Part shown: piece by piece, positions 43,953 through 54,401 of the stretch
Numbering within the stretch: the first letter of the stretch is position 1
How the letters are laid out: every line of letters starts with the position of its first letter
Origin: Hemicordylus capensis
Taxonomy: Eukaryota; Chordata; Lepidosauria; Squamata; Cordylidae
NCBI RefSeq assembly: GCF_027244095.1
Contig: NC_069662.1
Span: forward strand, 11,434,501 to 11,498,500
DNA: 64,000 nucleotides
Reading direction: 5' to 3'
Made by a program: the position numbers and the translations under genes
Notes under the pieces: model-generated
Told to the model about the DNA's origin: nothing
The model's database searches: none
The model's input: the letters and a program-made list of their open reading frames with translations, nothing else

Positions 43953-44910
43953 TCAGTCCTTGAGTTTAGCAGCCCTTCTACAGAGCACCTTTGCTACTGC
44001 AGCATGAACATCTTTGTTCCGTAAGGTATAGATGACTGGATTGAGGAAGGGGGTGATCACTGCAGGAAAGACAGACACATGTTTATGGTGGCTGGAATCC
44101 GTACCTGAGTGAGGCCTCATGTAGAGGGCAGCGATGGACCCATAAAATATAGTAACCACCACCAAGTGGGATATGCAGGTGGAGAAGGCTTTGCTCCACC
44201 CTGCATGTGAGCTCATGCGGAATACGGACACAAGGATGAGCCCATAAGAGATCAGGATGGCCAAGAGTGGGACAAGGAGCACAATAACTGATGCCACCAT
44301 TATGATTACCTCCACGCGTCGAATGTCTGCACACACCAGTCTCAGTACCATCAGAATGTTGCAAGAGAAGTGGTTGATATGGTTGTGACCACAGAAAGGG
44401 AGTTTTAGGATGTAGTGAATGGTTAACACAGGAAGAAAGAAACCACAAGCCCATGAAGCTGTGGCTAGTAGGATGCATCGTCCCTTGCTCATAGCCATGG
44501 CATATACCAGGGGAAAGCAGATGGCCAAGTAGCGGTCATAGGCCATGACACCCAACAGCAACCCTTCTGTGCAAGCCAGAGAAGACATAATGTACATCTG
44601 AGTCATACAACTACTGAAAGGGATTTTTCCAATCCCCTTAAGCAAGTGAGCCAACATTTGGGGCACGATGGTACTAATGAGACTCATCTCCAGGCCTGAG
44701 AGGTTGCTGAGGAAGAAGTACATGGGGGTATGAAGGCGGGAGTCCAACTGGACCAGAATGACCACTAGTAGGTTGCCCAACATGGTGATCAGATAGGCAA
44801 TGAGGATCAGTACAAAGAGGGCAATCTGTGTCCTTCGGTGGCTGGTGAGACCCAGCAGGATGACTTGGGTGATGGATGTTTGGTTCGCAGGCCCTGTCCT
44901 GTCCTGTCTC
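43953..44910 (-). CDS. Olfactory receptor, class II (OR6), start lost?
   Basis: The exon is open from the acceptor (TCGCTGTCTGCAG, exon start 44910) to the stop. It has RTGPANQTSITQVILLG, PMYFFLSNLSGLEM, MAYDRYLAIC, PFCGHNHINHFSC, KAFSTCISHL and PLLNPVIYTLRN with a change to PFLNPVIYTLRN, ending AAKLKD. No ATG lies before TM1. The first in-frame ATG (44783) is inside TM1 and would remove the N-terminus. The homologous mini-exon 1 upstream reads GTG for ATG and has lost the donor. It is either a recent pseudogene by loss of initiation or uses an unseen first exon. Confidence 0.85.
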
Positions 44911-44949
44911 CTGCAGACAGCGAGAAACAGAGAGAATACAAATACAAAT

Positions 44950-45150
44950 AGATGAATTTTATTTATTTATGTATTTATTTATTATTAAAACTTTTATACC
45001 ACCCTTCCAAAAAGGCTCAGGGCGGTTTATTTATATACTGCTTTTCAACAAAGGTCCCCAAAGTGGTTTACATAGATATCAATAAATAAATTTGCGGTTC
45101 CCTCTCCCCAAAGGGCTCACAATCTTAAAAAGAAACGTAAGATAGACACC
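44950..45150 (-). mobile_element. L2-like LINE tail
   Basis: Minus-strand tails (CCGCCCTGAGCCTTTTTGGA, GGGTGGTATAAAAG) followed by a second tail-like piece (ACCACTTTGGGGACCTTTGT, TTGTGAGCCCTTTGGGGAGAG). Confidence 0.55.
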
Positions 45151-45159
45151 AGCAACAGT

Positions 45160-45420
45160 GTTCTTTGCATCCCTTCATCCTTGAATGCAAATTATACTCC
45201 ATTCAGTTGTTATATTAAAAATATACCATGTATACAATAACAATATCCCTTGGAGTGCATCAGCGAGTCCCACCTTCCATGCGAATGCACTTTGTAGCCC
45301 ACTTCTCAGCCTCCACAAGTATAGCATTTTTCTGCAGATACCTGTCGAGAGACCCCCGCTGATCTAAAGAGGCTTAACATGTGTGGAGTAGAACACTCCA
45401 GACTCACTGTTTATGGCAAG
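45160..45420 (-). repeat. Block A copy upstream of OR6, with mutated exon 1 (45374-45396)
   Basis: Block A words remain (TTGAATGCAAATTATACTCC, AGCGAGTCCCACCTTCCATG). The 23-nt exon-1 equivalent is GTG-TTC-TAC-TCC-ACA-CAT-GTT followed by AA, where intact copies have ATG at the start and AG|GT at the end. The start codon and splice donor are therefore both changed. Confidence 0.65.
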
Positions 45421-45861
45421 ATGGAAGAGGAGCAAAGTGGAATTCCATTCAGAAATAAAAGGGGGGGGTTAATTAGAGGAAATAAGGGTTCAACGGTCCC
45501 TATCACACATCCATATAGCTCTAGCTGAAGTTCAGCCACTTTGGAAAATACCCACTAGTAGGAAACCACAGGACCTAAAGGCTGGATTGCTGCATTTTTA
45601 ACAATATCACGTGGTACAGCTGTGCTCGGTTTATACCACTTCCAGGTGCAGGGTGCAGCGGGCAAATAGTACTGATGAATGCTTCGTCTCATTAAATCTA
45701 ACTTCTAGACATGGGAGGAGACGAGGTTAGAGGCTCAAATGTTACTATAAAAATATTACTGTTTATTAAACATTGCACAAGTGATTTGGAGAGACAGCCT
45801 TCACATTTTCCCAGTCCTTGGATTCCAATGCCACAAGTAGTTTTCCCTATGGGATCCAATA

Positions 45862-45945
45862 TTCAGACCTTGTATTTGGGGACTCCTCTTTGGAGGACTT
45901 TCACTAGTGTGGCATAGACATCCTTGTCCCTCATCGATATATTTA
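45862..45945 (-). pseudogene. Olfactory receptor C-terminal remnant (lineage B)
   Basis: Minus strand reads MRDKDVYATLVKVLQRGVP then KYKV and a stop, matching the OR tail NKDVHAAV.KV..R. Only the cytoplasmic tail remains. The flank is paralogous to the 37.3 kb remnant. It ends like OR7 (PEHKV-stop). Confidence 0.65.
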
Positions 45946-46206
45946 TTCCTTATTTTTTTAGCTGGATTAGTTTAGATCCTTATTCCTATCCTGCTAGAAA
46001 AGCCCATAAAGTGTCCCAATGATGATAAAAGGCAGCAAAAACAAAACAAAACAAAACAAAGATTCCGCTAAACAGAATTTCTATTACAAACAAAACAGTA
46101 AATTAAAACAAACCTATTTTGATATAATCCTGTGACTGGAGTACTTTCCTAATTAGGAGAAAGTAAAATTTGAGGGCATTTTTAGTTAACAAAAAAAAAG
46201 GATTAC

Positions 46207-46354
46207 CTAGAGCAAAGTTTCTCCCTCTTAGATGTGCAGATGTTTTTGGACTATAACTCCCATCATCTCCAGCCTAAGGCCAGTGTGGCTAGGATTGGTG
46301 GGAGTTGTAGTCCAACAACATCTGGTTACCCAAGGCTGGGAACCCCTACATTAG
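46207..46354. mobile_element. Palindromic hAT MITE, older copy
   Basis: Arms TTTTTGGACTATAACTCCCA and GGGAGTTGTAGTCCAACAAC; ends eroded. Same family as 29528. Confidence 0.7.
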
Positions 46355-46369
46355 CGTGACAAGCAGATG

Positions 46370-47172
46370 CTTCACCCTGGAAAGCTTAGGGGATTCCATC
46401 CTATTATGGTCGTGGGCATAAATAACACTGATGGGCATTCAATCATCTCAATTTTTCAAACCAAGACATAGACAAAGAAATACTGAGCTGACATCCATAT
46501 CAGGACAGATTCACAATTTGTTGATGCATTCGATCGGACATGAAGCCTAATTTCATCTTCAAGCATTTCAGAGAGGAGGACTCTAAGAGTTATTCAGAGT
46601 TATTCAGAAAAGAGTTATGCAGTTATGCAAAGAGTTATGCAGAAAAGATCTTGTGATCCACATATTCATCATGAACAGTGAATATGTGGATCACAAGATC
46701 TTTTCTGCATAACTCTGGTTAGATTTAGCATGTTCAGTAATTACCCCACCTGATACTCTTGTGCCCAACAACTTCAAAAAGCTCATCCTTCATCATCCCG
46801 ATTAGCCAAGCCTCAAGATCCTTAGAGATTTTTTCAAACAAATTCTGAAAGTCTTCGAATGTGATCAGGTCCAAAGACTTCTGCTGACTGTTTCAATCAG
46901 CCAGCTCTTAAACAACATAGGAAAAAATGGAACAAAATCTTGCTTTCTGTCGCTCTTTGTCTAATCTCTGTGTCATCTATTTAAGATCACCTAGAAGTAA
47001 TAAAGACTCTGGGCTGGGTCCATGGAGGAGCCATCTCTCCTCAGAGAAATTCCTTGTTTTCACATAGATTATAAACATCACATTAGTACTTCTAAATCCC
47101 TCCGGTTTCTGCCTGTTAAACAGTGTAATCTGGGAGCATTAATTGGCATCCAGTCTAAATTACTGTTGAGTT
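46370..47172 (-). repeat. Segmental duplication block B with a new hairpin
   Basis: Fourth block B copy. It contains a perfect 38-bp inverted repeat (arms 46631-46668 and 46679-46716, 10-nt loop) preceded by stuttering AGAGTTATTCAG/AGTTATGCA repeats. Neither is present in the other block B copies. Confidence 0.85.
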
Positions 47173-47400
47173 GTAAAGTTGTGCCATTGTGTCATGTGGT
47201 TTTCTTTGGTAGAATACAGGAGGGGTTTACCACTGGCATCTCCCGCACAGTATGAGATCATGCATTTCAGCATTTTCCTATATTGCTAGTGCCCAATATA
47301 GGTGTTTCCCATAGTCTGGGAAACATACCAGCGGGGATTCAAACCAGCAACTTCTTGCTCCCTAGGCAAGTTACTTCCCCACTGCGCCATTAGGTGGCTG
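47173..47400 (-). mobile_element. tRNA-derived SINE
   Basis: Minus strand: CACCTAATGGCGCAGTGGGG head, B box GCTGGTTTGAATCC, TGTTTCCCAGACTATGGGAA, and GTAAACCCCTCCTGTATTCT toward the 3' end with TGGCACAACTTTACA. Sister copy at 59048-59295. Confidence 0.85.
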
Positions 47401-47574
47401 TTGAGTACTCTTATGGGAATTAAGTAGTCCTTTAGAGTAACTCCTGAATAGAATTTAGAAGATCAGTCTGGATGTCAGCCAGTATTTTAAAACTTTGAGC
47501 CATTTTTTTAAAAATGCAATCCCTTCTAAAGTCAATTTTAGCAAAATGTAAAATTGCACCATCAAAATTGCATC

Positions 47575-47776
47575 ATCAATGCGACCCCTGCTAACTGAGC
47601 AAAGAGGCACCTTCAAAAAGTGGCGAGTTCACTTCATTGAGCAGTGGGAGAGCGACTGGTCATATCCATCTCCAGCACAACAGCCCTCCAGTGGCTGTTG
47701 CTGGTGTCTATCTTCTGTTTCCTTTTTAAATTGTGAGCCCTTTGGGGACAGGAAGAATCAGCTAGCATCCTCACTT

Positions 47777-47824
<48 letters not shown>

Positions 47825-47930
47825 TTGATTTATTTCTATCATTTATTGATTTATATCTAGCTAGCTAGCTACCAATCTATGTAAACCATTTTGGGAACTT
47901 TTGTTGAATATATAAATATTCATTCTGTTT
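47575..47930 (+). mobile_element. SINE/LINE-tail repeat with (GATA)n
   Basis: Plus strand: GCTAACTGAGCAAAGAGGCA, CCAGTGGCTGTTGCTGGTGT, TTGTGAGCCCTTTGGGGACA, then a (GATA)n array at 47775-47823, and CTATGTAAACCATTTTGGGA. The same family, better preserved, is at 63055-63345. Confidence 0.65.
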
Positions 47931-47944
47931 GTTTTCATAATGTG

Positions 47945-49460
47945 TCAAGTAGCCCCGAATTGTGTTTCTTCCCAGGAACAGGAGATTACATGCAAACAAC
48001 AAAACATAAAAGATACTGGATAGAATACAACACCTTCCAAACCCAATCTTCCCATAAGGCACTGCCCCAGAAAGTGGCAGCACAAGAAAAGGGGAGCTAA
48101 CACTGCTACCGATGTGGAGACACTGCCCTGCCCACAAAGCCAATTTTGCTCACTGTCCTACACAGAAGGTCATTTGCAACAGGTGCAAAAAAGGCAGACA
48201 ATTTGCTAAGGGTTGCAAGTCTTCTGTCCACTCCATTACTGATTTACTATATGATAATTAGGCAGAGGAACCACTTCCTGGCAACATTTGAAGTGTGACA
48301 GAATCAGAGCCTGCTTCTCCACATTTTCAAGTTACTGGCCATGAAATGAGGATGCTGGCTGATTCTGGTTCTCCATACACTATTGTTTCACATCTAATTT
48401 ACAAGAAACTCCTTATTACATCAGATCTGCACCTGCAGCCTTCAGACATCCACCCGTGGAGAAATGAAGGTTCTCCTATTGCCACAAATGGATACTTCAC
48501 TGCTGTCCTGGAATACAAAGGACACACTGTGTGTGTTTGTGTGTGTGTGTGTCACAAAAAGGAGTCTCATTATTGAGCTGGAAGCATCAGAAAGATCTAC
48601 GGATCGTGTTAGACCCAAATAGTATGGAACCATATTACAGATGGTGGTGAACCCATATGCTGATAAGATTGCTGAGTTCTTGGATGTTTTTGCGTATACT
48701 CCTGCTGCAACTGCCATAGATTTCAAATATAAAATTCAGATGAAGGCAAATGCAATACCTGTACCACACAAAGTGAGGAACGTACCTATAGCATTGTGCC
48801 AACCACTTAGAAAGGAGCTCTTAAGAACCACATGCTGACGTTATAGAGCCTGTTGATTCATCAGAATGGGTCTCTCCCATTGTTCTTGTGCAGAAATAAA
48901 ATGGTACACTTTGAATGTGCATGGATTTAAGAGATGTGAACTCCAACATGGTAGTGGATTGTCATCCATTACCCAAAATTAATGAAATGCTGTTTACTCT
49001 GAAAGAGGTCTCAGTGTTCACAAATTTGGACTTGTCTTCAGCCTATCATCAAATTCCTTTGCTAAAAAGTTCTCATAAATACACAGCCTTCATTACCCCA
49101 GAGGGTCTTTTTCAATACAAAAGACTGCCCTTTGGATTAGCCTCTGCAGCTTTGGTATTTGAATGGATAATGCATGCAAATTTTGGAACTATGGATAGCA
49201 TCACTTACTTTCAGGATGACAGTGTTTGGTAAAGCCTTTGAGGATCATGATGATAAACTGAGAGAAATCTTTAGAAAATCTCCAACCACATGGGCTTAGG
49301 ATCTCTGCAAAGAAATGTCAATTTTGCACACACTCTGTGATGTACTTGGGACACACAATATCTCAGAGTGGCATACATCCCCAAACAGACTTGGTGAAAG
49401 CCATTTGTGAAGCACCAGATCCACACAATAAGGATGCACTTTGATCATTTTAAAGACTTT
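47945..49460 (+). mobile_element. Ty3/Gypsy-like LTR retrotransposon fossil
   Basis: Broken internal region on the plus strand, with parts in the usual gag-pol order: a double CCHC-type zinc-knuckle region (about 48090-48230), an aspartic-protease-like LADSGS segment (about 48350), and reverse transcriptase (about 48900-49445) with LDLSSAYHQIPL, RLPFGLASA and the YFQDD box. No LTRs, integrase or RNase H were recognised. It is incomplete and eroded, with several breaks, and looks old. Zinc-knuckle spacing is reminiscent of Mag-type Gypsy elements (weak). Confidence 0.85.
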
Positions 49461-49904
49461 GAGAAGTCCTCAAAGTCCCATGGCCTAGGCTGGTCATGTG
49501 AACTGCCAGGATCCACGCAGATCCCGGAGGGGCAGTGCTGGCAAACCAAGTGCTAAAGCCCAGCTGTTAGCCTGGGTTAAGGGAACAAGAACTACCTTAT
49601 CCCCAGCTAAGGGGTTGTGTGTCTGCATGGGCTGCTTCCAGACACAAAGATGGGCACGGCCTATCTCCAGGGGGAATCCCCCAATGCACCACACTCTGGA
49701 ATTGGGGGTTCCTGGAGGCCAGGACATATGATCCTGACCTCTGGAACACTGCAAAGCCCCCAGAAGAGCTGGTTGTGTGCGCCACAGCTGGAAGGTGGCA
49801 GGGAGAGTGAGTCGATCATCTGCAGGGAAGGTAAACCTTTTCTTGCCTTTCCCCCACGCCCTCCCCATCTGCCCTTGGCAGTCATGTGAAAGACCTCTGT
49901 GAGT
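49461..49904. other. Unassigned sequence
   Basis: Moderately GC-rich, bounded by GGTCATGTGAACTGCC at the left and GGCAGTCATGTGAAAGACC at the right. These are partly complementary and may be eroded ends of one element. No gene. Confidence 0.35.
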
Positions 49905-49907
49905 ATC

Positions 49908-50508
49908 AGGGGCAGAGCCACCATTGGGCCAACGGGTTCAAAGAACCCGGGCCACCGACTAATCAGGGGCCGCGTCTTGCAGCCCCAACACGCCCCCCGC
50001 ATCTGACTTCAGACGCGGGGAGGCTAGTTTAGCTCCTGAGCAGGGGCCGCGAGGCCCCTTTGGGAGCTAAACAAAGGCTGGCGCTGCATTCGCAGCACCA
50101 GCCAGGAGTAACTGTTCCCTGCAAAGGCAGGGAAGAGCCGCTCCTGGTTGCCTTTGCTTAGCTGCCAAAGGGGACGGGTGGCCCCTGCTCAGGAGTTAAA
50201 AGGCTGGCAGCTCTTCCCTGCAAAAGACAGGAAAGAGCCACTCCAGGGCTGGGCTGCAAAAGCAGCGCCAGCCTTCGTTTAAGTGCCGAAGGGGCCACGC
50301 GGCCCCTTCAACAGTTAAAAGGCAACTCTCCTGTCCTGGCCCTAACGGAGCCTCAAGGCTCCATTCAGCCAGACCACGCCCCCGCGTCTGATGTCAGATG
50401 CGGGGGCGTGGCTAGCCCCAGTGTCTGAAGTCAGATGCGGGGGCGGGGTCAGTGGGGCCACCACAGTGGCTGCACACAGGCTGCTGGTGATCCCGCTCCG
50501 CCGTTGCT
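49908..50508. mobile_element. GC-rich DNA-transposon-like sequence
   Basis: Opens CAGGGGCAGAGCCACCATTG, a hAT-like start. It then has GC-rich internal repeats and inverted repeats (GTCTGA.GTCAGATGCGGGGGCG; CTCCTGAGCAGGGGCC). The opposite terminus was not found. Confidence 0.45.

Positions 50509-50573
<65 letters not shown>
50509..50573. repeat. (GT)n(AT)n microsatellite
   Basis: About 18 GT followed by about 13 AT dinucleotides, uninterrupted. Confidence 0.97.
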
Positions 50574-51187
50574 ACACATACCCATGGTTAATCCCATGTG
50601 TGGCAGCTCTTGCGAGAATTCACAAGCAGCTGCCAGCAGGGGGAGAAGAAAGTGGTGGGCGAGGCAGGAAAAAAACCACCGGCAGCTAGTGAGCCAGAGG
50701 GTGAAAAAGGCAGCAGCTGGCCAGCTGGCTGGGGGTGGGGGAAGGGGGGGAGAAGAAAACGACAGCTGGGGGGGAGAAAAGGATGGACGGGTGAGCGGGC
50801 GGGTGGGCGAGAAAATGACAAGGCGGAAGCGTGGCCAGTGGGTGGGAGCAAGGAAGGGGGGGTTGGGCACCCAAATTCAAAGTCCAAGCAGGGAGCCCAC
50901 TAGTCTGATCAGCTTTGCTCCCAATCTTCACTCAGCTTGATCTACATTACATTGATCATAAGGTTGCCATCTCCCCCACATTTCTGGGTCTTTTTCCCGG
51001 GTATTTACAGTACCAGATTTTAAGCATGTTCCCCACTGGCATCTGGATAGCTTATTAGCTTGCCCAGATCCCCAACTTTCATTTTAAAAGAAAAAGCTAC
51101 ACTCTAGCCTATGTGGAAGTGTATTTGTGGAGCAAAATGTTTGGTCACTATTCTGCTCAGCCACTGGATTTAGAAGAGCAAAGCAAT
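50574..51187. other. G-rich stretch, no gene
   Basis: 50630-50870 is strongly purine- and G-rich on the plus strand, with open frames on both strands that look compositional. No domain seen. Confidence 0.45.
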
Positions 51188-52215
51188 ACATCCCGATCAA
51201 ACAGGATTTACACCGAAGAGATACATGAAAGACAACCTGAGAGTTGCACTGAATGCAATAGATGATCTCACAAAGAGGAAGAGTAAAGCAGCGATGATTT
51301 TCTTGGATGCAGAGAAAGCATTTGATAACCTGGACTGGTCCTTTTTGTTTAAGGTTCTGGAAAGAGTGAACTGTGGATCAAATTTACTCTCATGGATTCA
51401 AAGTATTTATCAGGCACAATCGGCAAAGATTATAGTGAATGGAACTCTATCCAAAAAATGTGCCATTAACAAAGGCACCAGACAAGGTGCCCTCTTTCTC
51501 CACTGTTGTTTATTTTGGCTCCCGAACCTGTGGCAAAGAAGATTCAGCAAGAGCAAAGTATTTACGGAATTAAATTGGTGAAGCAGGAACATAAAATAAA
51601 ATTGTATGCCGATTATGTGGTCCTTACAATTACCCAACCAAAGGACTCCCTAGATGCAATAATGGAACATATAAACCAGTTCCAGTAAGGTTTCGGGATA
51701 CAAGATTAACAAAAGTAAAACACAGATTATTACATGGAACCTGTCAGCTATGGAATTATTGTATCTCAAAGACAAGACTGGATTTCAGACGACAGCAAAA
51801 CCTATTAAATATCAGGATTAATTTAACAAGGAACAATAAAGACTTGTTTAAGAACAGTTACCTACCAGTATGGAATCTTATTTTAGCAGATTTAAACAGG
51901 TGGAAAAAACTAAATCTAAGGTAAGATAGCAACAGTGAAAATGAATATTTTACCAAGAATGGATTGTTTTATTTCAAATGATTCCGGTTAAAATTGAAGA
52001 TAAAATATTGAACATATAGCAGAGGCATATAAACTCTTTTATCTGGGCTTACAAGAAGCCAAGAATCAAGTTCAGGATAATGCAAGACACAAAAGAACAA
52101 GGAGGATTAGCTGTCCCTAATCTGAAACTGTACTACCATGCCAGTTGTTTGACATGGATCTCGAATTGGATTAGAGAACTGTACAGTTCGATTATGGACA
52201 TGGAGGGATCAGATC

Positions 52216-52527
52216 ATGGAGGGAGAGGAGAGCTGGTCTTGTGGTAGCAAGCATGACTTGTCCCCATAGCTAAGAAGGGTCTGCCCTGGTTGCTTATGAA
52301 TGGGAGATGATGTGTGAGCACTGCAAGATATTCCCCTCTGGGGATAGAGCCGCTCTAGGAAGAGCAGAAGGTTCCAAGTTCCCTCCCTGGCAGCATCACC
52401 AAGATAGGGCTGGGAGAGACTCCTGCCTACAACCTTGGAGAAGCCTCTGCCAGTCTGTGAAGACAATACTGAGCTAGATAGACCAATAGTCTGACTCAGT
52501 ATATGGCAGTTTTCTATGTTCCTATGT
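52216..52527 (+). mobile_element. Composite SINE with possible 5S-like head
   Basis: Plus-strand sister of 39433-39733 (GAGAGCTGGTCTTGTGGTAG; GGTTGCTTATGAATGGGAGA; GACAATACTGAGCTAGATAG; CTATGTTCCTATGT end). Flanked by TCAGATC direct repeats at 52209-52215 and 52528-52534, inside the L1. Confidence 0.85.
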
Positions 52528-53495
52528 TCAGATCTGTTGGATAGACTACATAGGTTTTTAGGGACTAACATAAAAAGAAATGACCAGGAATAAAGTCCCA
52601 CACAATCAGAAATAGTCTGTTAAATGTCTGGGATAAGTACAAGATAAGGATTAGTCCGGATCTATCACCTTTGGCTTCTATATAAACTTTTTTTTTTTCA
52701 TGAAGAAGAAAAGTCTAATAAGTTTGACTTTTGGAGAGAGAAGGCATATAACAAGCAAAACTTAACTACTGGAAAAGTTAAACCAAAATCTATTCATTTG
52801 TCACTTTGGAATGGTCTGGGAAGAGCAGACACACTCTGGTGCACTCTGGGAAGAGCAGACACAGCTGAGAAGGTGAGCAAGCCTTTCTAAGCATCTAGCT
52901 TTTTCTCCCTCAAACTAACAAGAAGAGGAGAGTTTTGCAGGGGCTGTTTCTCTTTAAGGGGTAGGTCTTAGTCTCTCTATCTTTGTGAGTGTTACTTGTT
53001 AGGGTTCCTTGCTAGGGTTCCTTGTTAGGGTTAAGATATCAGAGGGCTAGGAGTTCTTAGGGTTCCCTAAAGGCACTGTTTGCTGATTGGTGGGGGTGGA
53101 ATCAGCTAGGGCTGGGCGGGGCCCCACATTTCCTTTCCTTTGGCTCTCATCCTGTGTGACAGTTGGAAGGCTACTCTACATATGAGGTGAAGGCCCGAGA
53201 GCATAGCGAACAGAGCATAGCGAACAGGACGTAGGAGTTTTGCAGGAGTTTAGCGGGAAGTGTGCGGGGGAGCCTGGAAGGAGCCCCTGAAATCGCAATC
53301 GCAATCGCAATCACAAGGAGCCTGGTGGAGAAGAGAACGTAAGTACATGTCCCTCCCTCATATCCCTCATATTCTTGGGAAAGGCTGTTTGGACAGTTAA
53401 ATAGCTGACCATTACAGCTGAGACCTATCCTAACAAAATATCTAATAAACGGACAATAAGCTCCCTAAATACTGTAAAGAGCTAACTAAAACAAT

Positions 53496-54386
53496 ATGAA
53501 GATAGAAGGTCAGCAGGGGAAGGGGCACTTCCCAGTGTATTGCACAGAGTGCCACATGTATGACTATTTGCCCCATGGGCAGAAGTCGTGGGTGTGTGCT
53601 CGGTGCAAGGAGCTCCTGGCTCTCAGGGAACAAATCTGTTCCCTCGAGACCAAGGTGGCGGATCTGGAGAAGCTCAGAGAGACAGAGAGGCATGTGGACG
53701 AGACCTTCAGGGATGTGATAGAGGCATCCCACTCCAGGGCCGGTAGCTCCTCTGCTGTCAGGGAGAATGAAGGTCTTGGGCAAGGAGGACATCAGTCTGA
53801 GGAAGAGGGAGATGCTCCTTTAGAAGGGACCCCTTCCGTGGATGATGAGCCCATATCCTCTCGCACAGGGGATACTCCTCTGGGGGGTGGGGGCCTCCTT
53901 GTAGTTGGTGATTCGATCATTAGGGGGATAGAGAGATGGGTTTGTGACCCGCGTGTTGACCGCACGGTGACTTGCCTGCCTGGTGCGAAGGTTGCGGACA
54001 TTATGCAGCGTCTAGACAGGCTCCTAGGCAGTGCTGGGGAGGAGACAGCTGTCGTGGTGCACGTCGGCACCAACGATGTGGGGAAATGCAGTCGGGAGGT
54101 CCTAGAAGCCAAATTTAGGCTGATAGGTAGCATTTTGAAGTCCAGGACCCCCAAGGTAGCATTCTCAGAAATGCTACCTGTTCCACACGCAAGTACAGTG
54201 AGACAGGCAGAGCTGAGGGGTTTCAATGAGTGGATGAGACGGTGGTGCCGGGAGGAGGGGTTTAGATTTGTTAGGCACTGGGACACATTTTGGGGCAAGC
54301 AAGGCCTGTACAAAAGAGACGGGCTGCACTTGAACCAAGATGGAACCAGACTGCTGGCGCTTAAAATCAAAAAGGTTGCAGAGTAG
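53496..54386 (+). CDS. CR1 ORF1 protein (zinc-finger plus SGNH esterase)
   Basis: 296 residues, uninterrupted. The N-terminus has CTEC (16-19) and CARC (34-37), a Cys-pair zinc-binding module, followed by a coiled-coil-like acidic stretch (about 43-75). The C-terminal half is an SGNH/GDSL hydrolase domain. Block I is VVGDSIIRG with the catalytic Ser, GTND carries the conserved Asn, and DGLHLN near the end carries the Asp and His. This architecture is that of CR1-clade ORF1 proteins, thought to bind RNA and membranes during retrotransposition. No broken residue is obvious. Confidence 0.88.
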   Translation: MKIEGQQGKGHFPVYCTECHMYDYLPHGQKSWVCARCKELLALREQICSLETKVADLEKLRETERHVDETFRDVIEASHSRAGSSSAVRENEGLGQGGHQSEEEGDAPLEGTPSVDDEPISSRTGDTPLGGGGLLVVGDSIIRGIERWVCDPRVDRTVTCLPGAKVADIMQRLDRLLGSAGEETAVVVHVGTNDVGKCSREVLEAKFRLIGSILKSRTPKVAFSEMLPVPHASTVRQAELRGFNEWMRRWCREEGFRFVRHWDTFWGKQGLYKRDGLHLNQDGTRLLALKIKKVAE

Positions 54387-54401
54387 CTTTTAAAATGACA
54401 T

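Noticed and set aside
49461-50508. GC-rich region as a CpG-island promoter of an unseen gene
   Set aside because: Internal repeats and transposon-like start explain the composition. No exon is recognisable nearby.
50435-50940. Several overlapping frames on both strands
   Set aside because: Compositional (microsatellite and G-rich stretch), with no conserved motif.
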